Assembly: GCA_012031635.1 (NCBI GenBank)
Contig: JAAUUE010000007.1
Coordinates: 1 to 33,377, forward strand
DNA from: Coleofasciculaceae cyanobacterium SM2_1_6
GTDB lineage: Bacteria > Cyanobacteriota > Cyanobacteriia > Cyanobacteriales > JAAUUE01
Reading direction: 5' to 3'
DNA length: 33,377 nt
How positions within the stretch are numbered: the stretch's first letter is position 1; every line of letters begins with the position of its first letter. This document shows, in pieces, positions 17,266 to 25,427 of the stretch. Made by a program: the position numbers and the translations under genes. Under the pieces are notes generated by a model. That model was not told where the DNA came from. It ran no database searches and was given only the letters and a program-made list of their open reading frames with translations.

Positions 17266-18203
17266 ATGGCTGAATATCTACCAGAGTATTTACCAGAGAT
17301 TCTTGCCCTAGACTTTGATGGGGTAATTTGTAATGGGCTGCGGGAATATTTTGAGATTGCTTGGCGGGTCTATCTCCAAGTTTGGCGGGGACAGGGAATT
17401 AAGGAAAATTGGCGGCAGGCTTTTTATAATTTACGCCCGGTGGTAGAAACTGGTTGGGAAATGCCGCTGGTGTTGCGGGCTTTGGAGTTGGGGTTTAGTG
17501 AGGCGAGTATTTTGCTTGATTGGGGGCGATCGCCTCCCAGATCGTAGCTACAGAGAATATTGATCCCAAATTAATCGCCAAGTTAGTAGACGGTTTACGA
17601 GATCAGTGGATTGCGGAAGATGTGGCAGATTGGTTGAGCTATCACGAGTTTTATCCCGGTGTCGTAGCAGCAATCCAAAAACTCCAGACCCAAAACCTCA
17701 CCATCCTAATTATCAGCACCAAAGAAGGGCGATTTATTCAACAATTGTTGCAGCAAGCTGGGGTTGAGCTGCCAAGGGAGGCAATTTTGGGCAAGGAATA
17801 CAAGCGTCCCAAGGCAGAAATTCTCCAAGATTTATTAGAATCTCGATCGAGTAATCTCTCCAGTAATATCCCTAGCCATCTTTTAAGTAATCTCTCCAGC
17901 AATATCCCCAGAAATATTTGGTTTGTGGAAGACCGCCTCAAAACCCTAGAGCAAATTGCCAAAATGCCAGCCCTAGGGGGGGTAAAACTATTCCTTGCGG
18001 ACTGGGGTTATAATACCCAAGCTATGCGGGATCAGGTAGTCAATCAAGTAGGGAATTTTGCAGGGGATCGATCGCTAGAGACTTCCCCAGCTAATCCTCC
18101 AGATAATTCTACAGATCATGATTACAGCAGTTCCTTTAATAACTCTTCAATTAAACTAATTTCTTTAGAAACTTTTGGGCAAAACTTAAAAAATTGGCTA
18201 TGA
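17266..18203 (+). CDS. HAD-family hydrolase, split by an apparent frameshift near 17520-17547
   Basis: ILALDFDGVICNG (motif I), ISTKEGRF, KRPKAEIL, WFVEDRLKTL; ORFs 17266-17547 and 17520-18203 join as LLDWGAIASQIVA if one G is added. Confidence 0.8.
17850..17918 (+). repeat. 36-bp in-frame tandem duplication in the HAD gene
   Basis: agtaatctctccag(t/c)aatatccc(t/c)ag repeated with a 36-nt period, encoding SNLSSNIP twice. Confidence 0.85.
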
Positions 18204-18277
18204 ACAGGTTGAGTCGACCATTCTGCAAATGGCATCGAATCTCTGGGATTATTTGCAAGGTTAAGCAGGTTTTTGAG

Positions 18278-18961
18278 CTAATCTGGATTCACCCCTAGGG
18301 CTAGGAGTTGGGCTAATAGCCTGTCGGCACGTTGACGCTCCTGCTCAGCACGTTGGGATTCCTGCTCAGCACGTTGGGATTCCTGCTCGGCACGTTGGCT
18401 GAGTTCGAGGGTGGTGAGGAATTTTTGACCATCGGGACGATAAATCTCAAGGATTTCTTCGTTCAAAGCAAATCTGATTTGCAATCTGGGGCTAACCCAA
18501 TTACCAGTATCCTCAATGATATTTAGGCGTTGATTTTGTCGATACAAGCCATGGAAGTCATTTTTGTCAGGGTCGTAGATGTAGTATTCCTCTACGCCAT
18601 AGTTGTCATAGAACTGGAGCTTTTTGGTCATTTCCTTCAGACGATTACCGGGGGAAAGAATTTCAAATACGACTTGGGGGGGGATGTTGCTTTCTCTCCA
18701 TTGCTGATAGGAGCCACGATCGCCCTTGGGGCGTGCAAAGGCAACCATCACATCAGGGGCGACCCGAATTTCTGGTTTACCTTGGACAGGATACCATAGC
18801 AGATCGCCAGCAACAAATACGTTAGCATCATTGGCAAAGAGTAGTTCTAGGTTTTCTTTGATGAAGACAATCCAACGGAATTGCTGGGTGTTATCTGCCA
18901 TGGGCTGACCGTCACTGTCGGGATAAACGATTTTCCGGTTGGTTAATGGTGCATTAGTCAT
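18278..18961 (-). CDS. Uma2-family endonuclease-like protein with repeated C-terminal tail
   Basis: GDLLWYPVQGKPEIRVAPDVMVAF, PQVVFEILSPGNR, KLQFYDNYGVEEYYIYDPD; ATG at 18961 preferred. Confidence 0.88.
   Translation of the reverse strand: MTNAPLTNRKIVYPDSDGQPMADNTQQFRWIVFIKENLELLFANDANVFVAGDLLWYPVQGKPEIRVAPDVMVAFARPKGDRGSYQQWRESNIPPQVVFEILSPGNRLKEMTKKLQFYDNYGVEEYYIYDPDKNDFHGLYRQNQRLNIIEDTGNWVSPRLQIRFALNEEILEIYRPDGQKFLTTLELSQRAEQESQRAEQESQRAEQERQRADRLLAQLLALGVNPD
18330..18400 (-). repeat. 21-bp tandem repeat encoding SQRAEQE
   Basis: cgttgggattcctgctcagca-type units repeated about three times at the 3' end of the Uma2 gene. Confidence 0.85.
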
Positions 18962-19087
18962 TATCTTAACTCGCAATTAGTGTCACCTAATTTCTAATTT
19001 AACATAGTTAAAAATAGTTAAAAATATTAACTTGAGGCAACAAAAAATATGGCGTTTATCTTCACTGGATACTTTGCAAACAACTTT

Positions 19088-19972
19088 TTAGGCTCGTTGG
19101 CTTAGCCTCCCTGAAGGGGAATCGCTAGAGGTGGAACTAGAAGAAAGTTTGAGATTGAGAATCGAGAGAAGAAAAATAGCCAGAAACATCACCAGCCCGA
19201 TCGCACAGGCGTAGCTAATTTCTAGATTATTAAAAGCCTGTTCGTAGAGATAATAAACCAAAGTTTTCGAGCTATTCAGGGGGCCACCTTGGGTCATAAT
19301 AAAAACTTCTTCAAATACTTTAATCGCCGAAATTGCCGAAATTACGCCCACCAGTAACAGGTAGGGACGCATCAACGGCAGGGTAATACTCCAATGTTTG
19401 CCAACCCCATCCACCCCATCGATCGCCGCCGCCTCGTACAATTCCTGCGGAATAGATTGTAAGCCTGCTAAGTAAATAAGCATGTAATAACCCAATCCTT
19501 TCCAGACAGTTACCCCCATCACACTAAAAAGCGCCCACCGGGGACTAGTTAACCAAGGAATTGCCTCCAGATTAAATATTTTTAAGAATTGATTAAAAAG
19601 CCCATTAGAACTATAAAGCCACCGCCAGGCAATCCCAGCCACAACCATCGAGATCACCACTGGGGTATAAAAAGCCGCCCGAAACCAATTAATTCCCCAT
19701 AATTTCCGGTTAATGAGAATAGCCAACAGTAGAGGGATAATAACCAAAACGGGAACCACCACAACTAAATAGAGCAGGCTATTACCGAGGGTTTTCCAAA
19801 ACACCGGATCAGCCCACAATCTCTGGAGGTTGGTGGAGCCGACCCACTGGGGAGCTTGAGTCAGGTCGTATTCATAGCGGGTGAAGCTGAGAAAAAAAGC
19901 TTGTCCCGCAGGTAAAAATACGGTTAATAACAAAATCAAAAAAGCTGGAAGCAGGAATAAATAGGGGATCAT
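19088..19972 (-). CDS. Sugar ABC transporter permease (MalF/UgpA type)
   Basis: Multi-TM; EAAAIDGVDGVGKHWSITLPLMRPYLLLV EAA-loop. Confidence 0.92.
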   Translation of the reverse strand: MIPYLFLLPAFLILLLTVFLPAGQAFFLSFTRYEYDLTQAPQWVGSTNLQRLWADPVFWKTLGNSLLYLVVVVPVLVIIPLLLAILINRKLWGINWFRAAFYTPVVISMVVAGIAWRWLYSSNGLFNQFLKIFNLEAIPWLTSPRWALFSVMGVTVWKGLGYYMLIYLAGLQSIPQELYEAAAIDGVDGVGKHWSITLPLMRPYLLLVGVISAISAIKVFEEVFIMTQGGPLNSSKTLVYYLYEQAFNNLEISYACAIGLVMFLAIFLLSILNLKLSSSSTSSDSPSGRLSQRA

Positions 19973-20009
19973 GGGCTAAAATTTCGAGTATAAATTTACT
20001 TTTTCTGGA

Positions 20010-20104
20010 CTATTGCCGGCTAAATGATGTTACCCGTCTGCGGTGAGTGAAATACCCGATGCCGAGAAGCAATCTAATTTAGCAAGTGATTTAGAATCGC
20101 CAGA
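20010..20104. mobile_element. MITE family B, degraded copy 2
   Basis: ctattgccggctaaatgatgttaccc...aatctaatttagcaagtgatttagaatcgcc aligns along its length with 20226-20319. Confidence 0.65.
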
Positions 20105-20141
20105 TCAAAAGAAATTAAATTATAGTTTAAACAATCTTTAA

Positions 20142-20187
20142 TTTGGTAATTGACTGGTAATTGACTGGTAATTCACTGGTAATTGAC
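20142..20187. repeat. Short tandem repeat, 11-bp unit tggtaattgac x about 4
   Basis: ttggtaattgactggtaattgactggtaattcactggtaattgac. Confidence 0.9.
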
Positions 20188-20225
20188 TTATGCGTTTATT
20201 TAGATAAACCTTAGCTACCTTGGAG

Positions 20226-20319
20226 CTATAGCAATCCTAAATGATGTCACCCGCCGCAGGCGGGTGGAACAACTTACCAGAAACAATCTAATTTAGAAAA
20301 TGATTTAGGATCGCTATAG
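20226..20319. mobile_element. MITE family B, copy 3 (94 bp, best preserved)
   Basis: CTATAGCAATCCTAAATGAT / reverse complement CTATAGCGATCCTAAATCAT TIRs; hairpin CACCCGCC GCA GGCGGGTG at 20248-20266. Confidence 0.88.
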
Positions 20320-20358
20320 ATCTTCAGTAAAAAACACCGGTTCATAAATAATTAATTA

Positions 20359-20568
20359 ATGGATTCTTTAGAATTAACAGTAGAATTAACGATGAACTCA
20401 AAATCCCTTGGTTTTTTATCTAGTGAGAATGTTAAAACTCGTGAGAATACGGAGAAAGGTAAAGGTTATCTGTGGCAAGATAGAAGGTATTGCTTAGATT
20501 TGTTGGCATTTTGGGGGCTACTTCCAGAAGCAGTGATTCTTTGGGATTTACCTATGGAATTTACCTAG
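20359..20568 (+). CDS. Hypothetical ORF, possibly the severed N-terminal part of the following GGDEF/EAL reading frame
   Basis: Ends ...WDLPMEFT* inside a 12/13-nt near-duplication; downstream frame continues SGAIVYGNQYWCKIVGISALEII. Confidence 0.4.
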   Translation: MDSLELTVELTMNSKSLGFLSSENVKTRENTEKGKGYLWQDRRYCLDLLAFWGLLPEAVILWDLPMEFT

Positions 20569-20656
20569 TGGAGCGATCGTCTATGGCAATCAGTATTGGT
20601 GTAAAATTGTCGGTATTTCTGCTCTAGAAATTATTCTAGAAATTATTAATCACAGG

Positions 20657-23600
20657 TTGCAAGATTTTGTCCAAGCCGAGGAGCCAGATTTCCTGTTATC
20701 TAATCAGCCCTTGGCAAATATTCCGGTGTGTCTGCGGCGATCGCAGGAATCTAATACTTCGATAACTACCCTAATGACTACGATGAGGAGCAGGGCGATC
20801 GCTCTACACAAAAAACTAGTCCTGAGTATGTTTACCCTAATTTCTCCCCAACTAACCTCTACCCACGCATCACTGTCAGTCTTGATGCACAATTTACAGG
20901 GCATGATTTATACAAGCGACAATAATCCTAATTATAATTTGATCTTTGTTAGCGATGGTTGTGAAAAGCTGACAGGCTATACCGCCGCCGAATTAATGGG
21001 GGAGATTTTTACAGGACTTGATGGCATTACTCACCCCGAAGACCGGGCCTACGTGCATCAAACAATTAAAGAGGCGGTAGCCAAGCAACAGCCCTACGAA
21101 TTACATTATCGCCTTGTGGTTCGATCGGGAGAAATCAGGTGGGTGTGGGATCAAGGCATCGGCATTTTTAACCCCCAAGGTGAACTCCAGACCCTAGAGG
21201 GTTTTATTAGTGATATTTCGGCAATGAAGCAAGCAGAGGCAAAGATTTCGCTATTGCAGGATTTGACTCAGGTAATTGGGGAGGCAGTGGATTTTTCGGG
21301 AGCGATGACGGCGACTCTCCAGAGGGTATGTCAAGCGACCCATTGGCAGTACGGAGAGGCTTGGGTTCCCGGAGGGGATGGAACATTTCTGCAAGCCAGT
21401 CCCGCCTGGTATGTCCACATCAAAGACCCCGCCCAGCAAGCTCTAGAGCAGAAGTTTCTCTTGGCTCGTCGAGAAATTCAAAAGTTTACCTTTCAAAAAG
21501 GGGAAGGTTTGGTGGGGCAGGTGTGGTCGGGGCGATCGATCTGGATGGATAATGCCTCCACCTCCGCAGATTTTAAGCGGCGGGAGATAGCCCAAGTCCT
21601 AGGACTAAAGGCGGCGGTGGGAGTCCCCGTCCTCGCTGGGGAAGAAGTAGTCGCTGTGTTAGTGTTTTTTATGCTGCAATCTCGCCCCGAAGATGAGTCT
21701 TTGATGCAATTAATTAGTGCGGTGGCGGCTCAGTTGGGAGTAGCGCTACAACGGAAGCAAGCTGTGGCAGACCTAGAAGAGAGTCAACGCCGCTTGAGTA
21801 CCTTGATTGATTCCCTGCCGGGCATTGCCTTTGTGTGTCGTAGCGATCCTTTTTGGGCAACTACCTACATGAGTGAGGGCTGCCTGAAACTAACGGGCTA
21901 TCGGAGTGAGGAACTGCTGGGCAGTGTGTCTCTCTACCAAGGTTTGGCGCACGCTAAAGACCGAGCCAGCATTGATAATGACATTGCTGAGGCTCTGGCT
22001 CAACAGCAACCCTACGTGGTGGAATACCGAATTCGGACTAAAACTGGAGCGACTAGATGGGTTTGGGAAAAAGGTCAGGGAGTTTTTGATGAAACGGGCG
22101 CAGTGATTGGCATTGAAGGTTTTATTACCGATATTAGCGATCGCAAACATTCAGAAACCATCCAAGATCAACTTTTCCTTGCCCTCCAACAAGCTGAGGA
22201 AAGCTATCGGAGTATTTTTGAAAATGCCATGGAAGGAATCTTCCAATCCACGCCCCAAGGCAACTATATCCGGGTCAATCCCGCCCTTGCCAAAATCTAT
22301 GGCTACCCTTCTACCACAGAACTGGTCAATAGCCTGACCAATATTGGACAACAGCTCTACAAAGACCCCCGCCGTCGGCAGGAATTTCAGGATTTATTGC
22401 GGGAGCATGATTTTGTCGCAGATTTTGAATCAGAAGTTTACCGTTACGATGGCTCTTTGATCTGGATTTCGGAAAATGCTAGAACCGTGCGGGATGAACT
22501 GGGAAATTTGCTGCACTACGAAGGGACAGTACAGGATATTACCGAGCGCAAACGGGACAAGGAACAACTCCAAAAACAAGCCCTCTACGATGTGCTTACG
22601 GGTCTGCCCAACCGGGCTTTATTCCACCGCCGCCTCAGCCAAGCCCTAGAAAAACTCCGTCTCTCCCCTGACTACAAATTTGCGGTATTGTACATTGACC
22701 TCGATCGCTTCAAGGCAGTCAATGATAGCTTGGGGCATGGGATTGGTGATCTACTCTTACAAGCCATCTCTAGGGTTTTGGAGAGTTGTGTCCGCAATGG
22801 AGACACCGTGGCGCGCTTGGGGGGCGATGAATTTACCATTTTGCTGGAGGGGATCAAGGATATTAGTTATGCCACCCAGATCGCTGAGCGCATCCATCGC
22901 AGTCTGCGATCGCCCTTTAACCTAGAAGGGAATGAGGTCTTTAGTGGTGCTAGTATCGGCATTATCATGAGTTCGGAGGTGACAGAAAGCCCCGATGCGC
23001 TGTTGCGGGATGCAGACACCGCCCTGTATCGAGCCAAGGCTTTGGGGAAGGGACGCTACGAAGTTTTTGATCAGGAAATGCACAAAACCGCCGTGGAATT
23101 GTTGCAACTAGAAGATGATATCCGCCAAGCCGTGGAGACGATCGCCGTCCAAGAGCGCCAGTATAGCGAAGATATCACCGAGATCAATTGGCAAATTCCC
23201 AAGGAACACGATCGCAACTGCAATGGCAAATCCGAGGATCTAGTACCCAAGCAGTTCCAAGTCTACTACCAGCCCATTATTTCCCTGACTACTGGCAAAA
23301 TCAAGGGATTTGAAGCTCTGCTCCGGTGGCAACATCCGATCCGGGGCTTTGTTCACCCGGATAAATTTATTCCCCTCGCCCAAGAAACGGGACTATTAAT
23401 CCCCATTGGTTGGTGGCTCCTCCGCCATGCCTGCTGGCAACTCCGCATCTGGCAGTTAGAGTTTGTGGTCAAAAATACTGCTTTCGATCGTGCTGCCCAA
23501 AACCTTACCCAAAACCTTACCCAAAACCTTAACCCCAATTCTCCACCGCAGCGACTACGTACCAACCCAGAAAAAACTTCACACCTATTCCCCCCTTGGA

Positions 23601-24208
23601 CAATTAATGTCAATATCTCCGCCCACGAGCTGTTCCACCCGGAGTTAATTAATCGCATCGATAGTATCCTCGAAGAAACTGGATTGTTGGGTAAATATAT
23701 TAATCTGGAGATTACTGAAAGTACCCTCCTCGAAAAGCCGGAGTTGGCTAACCAGATTTTGGCGCAGTTACGGACAAGGGGGATTGAGCTTTCCATTGAT
23801 GATTTTGGGACTGGCTATTCTTCCTTGAGCTATCTCTACCATTTTCCCATTAATACCCTGAAGATCGATCGATTCTTTGTTAGCCCCCGGCAGGGCAACA
23901 GTCCAAATTTAGATTTGATCGGTCAATATCCTCCTCCCTTCGCCAAAACTCAGCCGCCCCTCAAGTCTGCCCCTCTGCACGCTTCGATACATTCTGCTAA
24001 AATGCCTAGCTCGATCGTCAAAACTATTATTCTCCTTGGCAAAAGTCTGGAAATGGAAGTAGTAGCAGAGGGCATTGAAACCTACGAGCAGTTGAAAAAT
24101 CTCCAAGATTTGGGCTGTGATTATGGACAGGGCTTTTGGTTTAGCCAGCCTCTAGATGTCATTGCGGCAACTAACCTAGTAAGATCAAATTTAGACTTTT
24201 CTCTTTAG
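20657..24208 (+). CDS. PAS/GAF-containing GGDEF-EAL bifunctional c-di-GMP enzyme
   Basis: RNGDTVARLGGDEF (I-site and GGDEF), FEALLRW (EAL), LEITES, IDDFGTGYSS, LKIDRFF, GIETYEQ; several PAS segments. Confidence 0.93.
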   Translation: MQDFVQAEEPDFLLSNQPLANIPVCLRRSQESNTSITTLMTTMRSRAIALHKKLVLSMFTLISPQLTSTHASLSVLMHNLQGMIYTSDNNPNYNLIFVSDGCEKLTGYTAAELMGEIFTGLDGITHPEDRAYVHQTIKEAVAKQQPYELHYRLVVRSGEIRWVWDQGIGIFNPQGELQTLEGFISDISAMKQAEAKISLLQDLTQVIGEAVDFSGAMTATLQRVCQATHWQYGEAWVPGGDGTFLQASPAWYVHIKDPAQQALEQKFLLARREIQKFTFQKGEGLVGQVWSGRSIWMDNASTSADFKRREIAQVLGLKAAVGVPVLAGEEVVAVLVFFMLQSRPEDESLMQLISAVAAQLGVALQRKQAVADLEESQRRLSTLIDSLPGIAFVCRSDPFWATTYMSEGCLKLTGYRSEELLGSVSLYQGLAHAKDRASIDNDIAEALAQQQPYVVEYRIRTKTGATRWVWEKGQGVFDETGAVIGIEGFITDISDRKHSETIQDQLFLALQQAEESYRSIFENAMEGIFQSTPQGNYIRVNPALAKIYGYPSTTELVNSLTNIGQQLYKDPRRRQEFQDLLREHDFVADFESEVYRYDGSLIWISENARTVRDELGNLLHYEGTVQDITERKRDKEQLQKQALYDVLTGLPNRALFHRRLSQALEKLRLSPDYKFAVLYIDLDRFKAVNDSLGHGIGDLLLQAISRVLESCVRNGDTVARLGGDEFTILLEGIKDISYATQIAERIHRSLRSPFNLEGNEVFSGASIGIIMSSEVTESPDALLRDADTALYRAKALGKGRYEVFDQEMHKTAVELLQLEDDIRQAVETIAVQERQYSEDITEINWQIPKEHDRNCNGKSEDLVPKQFQVYYQPIISLTTGKIKGFEALLRWQHPIRGFVHPDKFIPLAQETGLLIPIGWWLLRHACWQLRIWQLEFVVKNTAFDRAAQNLTQNLTQNLNPNSPPQRLRTNPEKTSHLFPPWTINVNISAHELFHPELINRIDSILEETGLLGKYINLEITESTLLEKPELANQILAQLRTRGIELSIDDFGTGYSSLSYLYHFPINTLKIDRFFVSPRQGNSPNLDLIGQYPPPFAKTQPPLKSAPLHASIHSAKMPSSIVKTIILLGKSLEMEVVAEGIETYEQLKNLQDLGCDYGQGFWFSQPLDVIAATNLVRSNLDFSL

Positions 24209-24263
24209 AATTTTTCTCTGGGATTCTTCTAGTATTACTTCCTAATTTTTGCCGATATCCCCT

Positions 24264-25427
24264 ATGGCAACTGTCAAGCTCTCAGGTATCCACCGCCGAT
24301 TTAATCAAACTACCGCGATCGAGAATATTACCTTTACTGTCCCCGATGGCGAATTTTGGGTATTGGTGGGGCCATCGGGTTGTGGTAAATCTACAATTTT
24401 GCGGACGATCGCCGGGCTGGAAACCGCCTCTGAAGGAGATTTGTATTTTGGGGAGACCCTGGTGAACCAAATTCCGGCAAGGGCGAGGGATGTGGCCATG
24501 GTGTTTCAAAACTATGCCCTCTATCCCCACATGAATGTGGCTGAAAATCTTGCTTTTGGGCTGAAAATGCGGAATTTAGACCCGTCTGCTCGCCAAGCAA
24601 AAGTCCAACAGGTGGCAGAAATGCTAAATATTGCCCATCTCCTCGATCGCAAACCCAAGCAACTTTCGGGGGGACAGCAGCAACGGGTAGCCCTCGGTCG
24701 TGCCATCATCCGCCGCCCCCAAGTATTTCTCCTCGATGAACCCCTCTCCAATCTCGATGCCCAACTCCGGGATGAAACCAGAGCCGAACTGAAGCAACTC
24801 CACCAAAAAGTCGGCATCACCACCATCTACGTGACCCACGACCAAGTAGAAGCCATGACCCTCGCTGATCAGATCGTGATTCTCGATCGGGGGCAGATCC
24901 AACAGATCGGCTCTCCCCAAGCGGTCTATCATCAGCCCGCCAATCGCATGGTGGCAAGTTTTCTCGGCAACCCACCCATGAATATTCTGCCAGCCACCTA
25001 TGATCAAGGAGTGTGGCGCATTGGCGACCAAACCCTGCCCTGTCCGCCCCACTGGCAGCAGATATCTAGCGTTTCAACTAATTCCCAAGTTAATCTCCTA
25101 GAAGCAGTTCGCTTTGACCTCGGCATTCGTCCAGAACATCTACATCTCTATCTAGATTCTCAAGATAAATTCTCCCAGCCCTCGTCGATCGATGCTGCTC
25201 TCCCCATTAATTTCCCTACCTTGAGGATCACGGTAGATTTAGTGGAACCCCTAGGGAAAGAAACCCTGATCCGGGGCAGGATTGGGACAGATATTATGTT
25301 GAATCTCCAAGGGGCGGGGCTATGGCAGGGCAAGGTGGGCGATCGTCTCTCGGTGGCGGTGGATCTACGCCAATTATTTCTCTTTGATTACCAAACCGGA
25401 AAAACCTTAATCTTTGCTGACAATTAG
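24264..25427 (+). CDS. ugpC: Sugar ABC transporter ATP-binding protein (UgpC/MalK type)
   Basis: [41 protein letters not shown] at 24264 preferred. Confidence 0.92.
   Translation: MATVKLSGIHRRFNQTTAIENITFTVPDGEFWVLVGPSGCGKSTILRTIAGLETASEGDLYFGETLVNQIPARARDVAMVFQNYALYPHMNVAENLAFGLKMRNLDPSARQAKVQQVAEMLNIAHLLDRKPKQLSGGQQQRVALGRAIIRRPQVFLLDEPLSNLDAQLRDETRAELKQLHQKVGITTIYVTHDQVEAMTLADQIVILDRGQIQQIGSPQAVYHQPANRMVASFLGNPPMNILPATYDQGVWRIGDQTLPCPPHWQQISSVSTNSQVNLLEAVRFDLGIRPEHLHLYLDSQDKFSQPSSIDAALPINFPTLRITVDLVEPLGKETLIRGRIGTDIMLNLQGAGLWQGKVGDRLSVAVDLRQLFLFDYQTGKTLIFADN

Noticed and set aside
20142-20187. Tandem repeat considered as a CRISPR or iteron array
   Set aside because: 11-bp unit with no spacers and no cas or replication genes; ordinary cyanobacterial short tandem repeat.
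20760-20930. Alternative frame NYPNDYDEEQGDRSTQKTSPEYVYPNFSPTNLYPR near the GGDEF/EAL N-terminus
   Set aside because: Protein-like but short and overlapping the PAS frame; could be the true C-terminus of a separate upstream small gene, but evidence is insufficient.
23353-23796. 147-aa minus-strand ORF within the GGDEF/EAL gene
   Set aside because: Antisense to a strongly supported EAL domain; its repetitive RFWVRFWVRFW segment is just the complement of the NLTQ repeat.
25424-25427. 4-nt convergent overlap of the ugpC and response-regulator stop codons
   Set aside because: Common compact convergent arrangement; not unusual alone.
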